Source: Ricordea florida (taxonomy: Eukaryota > Cnidaria > Anthozoa > Corallimorpharia > Ricordeidae). From it: DNA of 64,000 bases. The DNA is not shown here. The stretch's first letter is position 1. Below are more notes on the stretch, generated by a model. The model saw only the letters and a program-made list of their open reading frames with translations. It made no database searches and was not told the origin of the DNA. Location of the stretch: positions 5,398,701 through 5,462,700 of the forward strand of contig OX453286.1 of assembly GCA_949710005.1 (NCBI GenBank). The letters are read 5' to 3'.

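Overview
The window is animal nuclear DNA, most probably from a cnidarian and perhaps an anthozoan such as a stony coral. That assignment is inferred from the intron-rich genes, the secreted EGF/lectin protein, the dense short DNA transposons and Penelope-type repeats, and a Polinton-like element of the kind common in cnidarians. No rRNA, genuine tRNA or CRISPR array was seen.

Region 1 (about 1.3-33.1 kb, minus strand) is a complete DNA topoisomerase I gene. Twenty-nine coding exons with consistent splice sites could be placed, from an ATG at 33122 to a stop at 1309. Its introns are packed with microsatellites, two tRNA-derived SINE families, palindromic MITEs and blocks of a roughly 105-bp satellite. 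Region 2 (about 36.2 kb to the right edge, minus strand) is a secreted modular protein gene. In coding order it has partial lectin-like exons at the right edge, a Kazal/follistatin-type domain, several H-type-lectin-like domains, a C-type lectin domain, at least six EGF-like exons of 123 bp type, and a short Trp/Pro-rich last exon.

Region 3 (38173-54778) is the main find: a 16.6-kb Polinton/Maverick-like (adintovirus-like) endogenous viral element. It has long terminal inverted repeats that differ at about one base over their outer 320 bp, and 5-bp target-site duplications (GGCCG). It sits inside one EGF exon: the two flanking pieces plus one target copy make exactly 123 bp, the length of the neighbouring EGF exons. 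It carries protein-primed DNA polymerase B, a retroviral-type integrase, a double-jelly-roll major capsid candidate, an A32-like packaging ATPase, a penton candidate and several membrane or coiled-coil virion-type proteins. It also carries three genes with a giant-virus flavour: an I3/DUF2738-like ssDNA-binding candidate, a SAP-like plus Cys/His-repeat protein, and a protein ending in a His-Pro-Ser-Arg/Trp-Cys motif. No maturation protease was recognised. One probable virion gene has an in-frame stop.

The element appears to have its own transcription code. TTGATTTAWARGAT-like boxes precede the polymerase, integrase, ssDNA-binding candidate and two accessory genes, which may be an early class. 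AATCTAAAGA-like boxes lie 31-36 bp before the ATGs of seven structural-type genes, which may be a late class. Matching hairpins lie between two convergent gene pairs. These promoter and terminator roles are inferred from repeated position and sequence only.

Right of the element, introns of the lectin/EGF gene hold a SINE, a fold-back copy of a Penelope terminal repeat, satellite blocks and a 5'-truncated Penelope element with an intact GIY-YIG endonuclease end, itself inserted in a satellite block.
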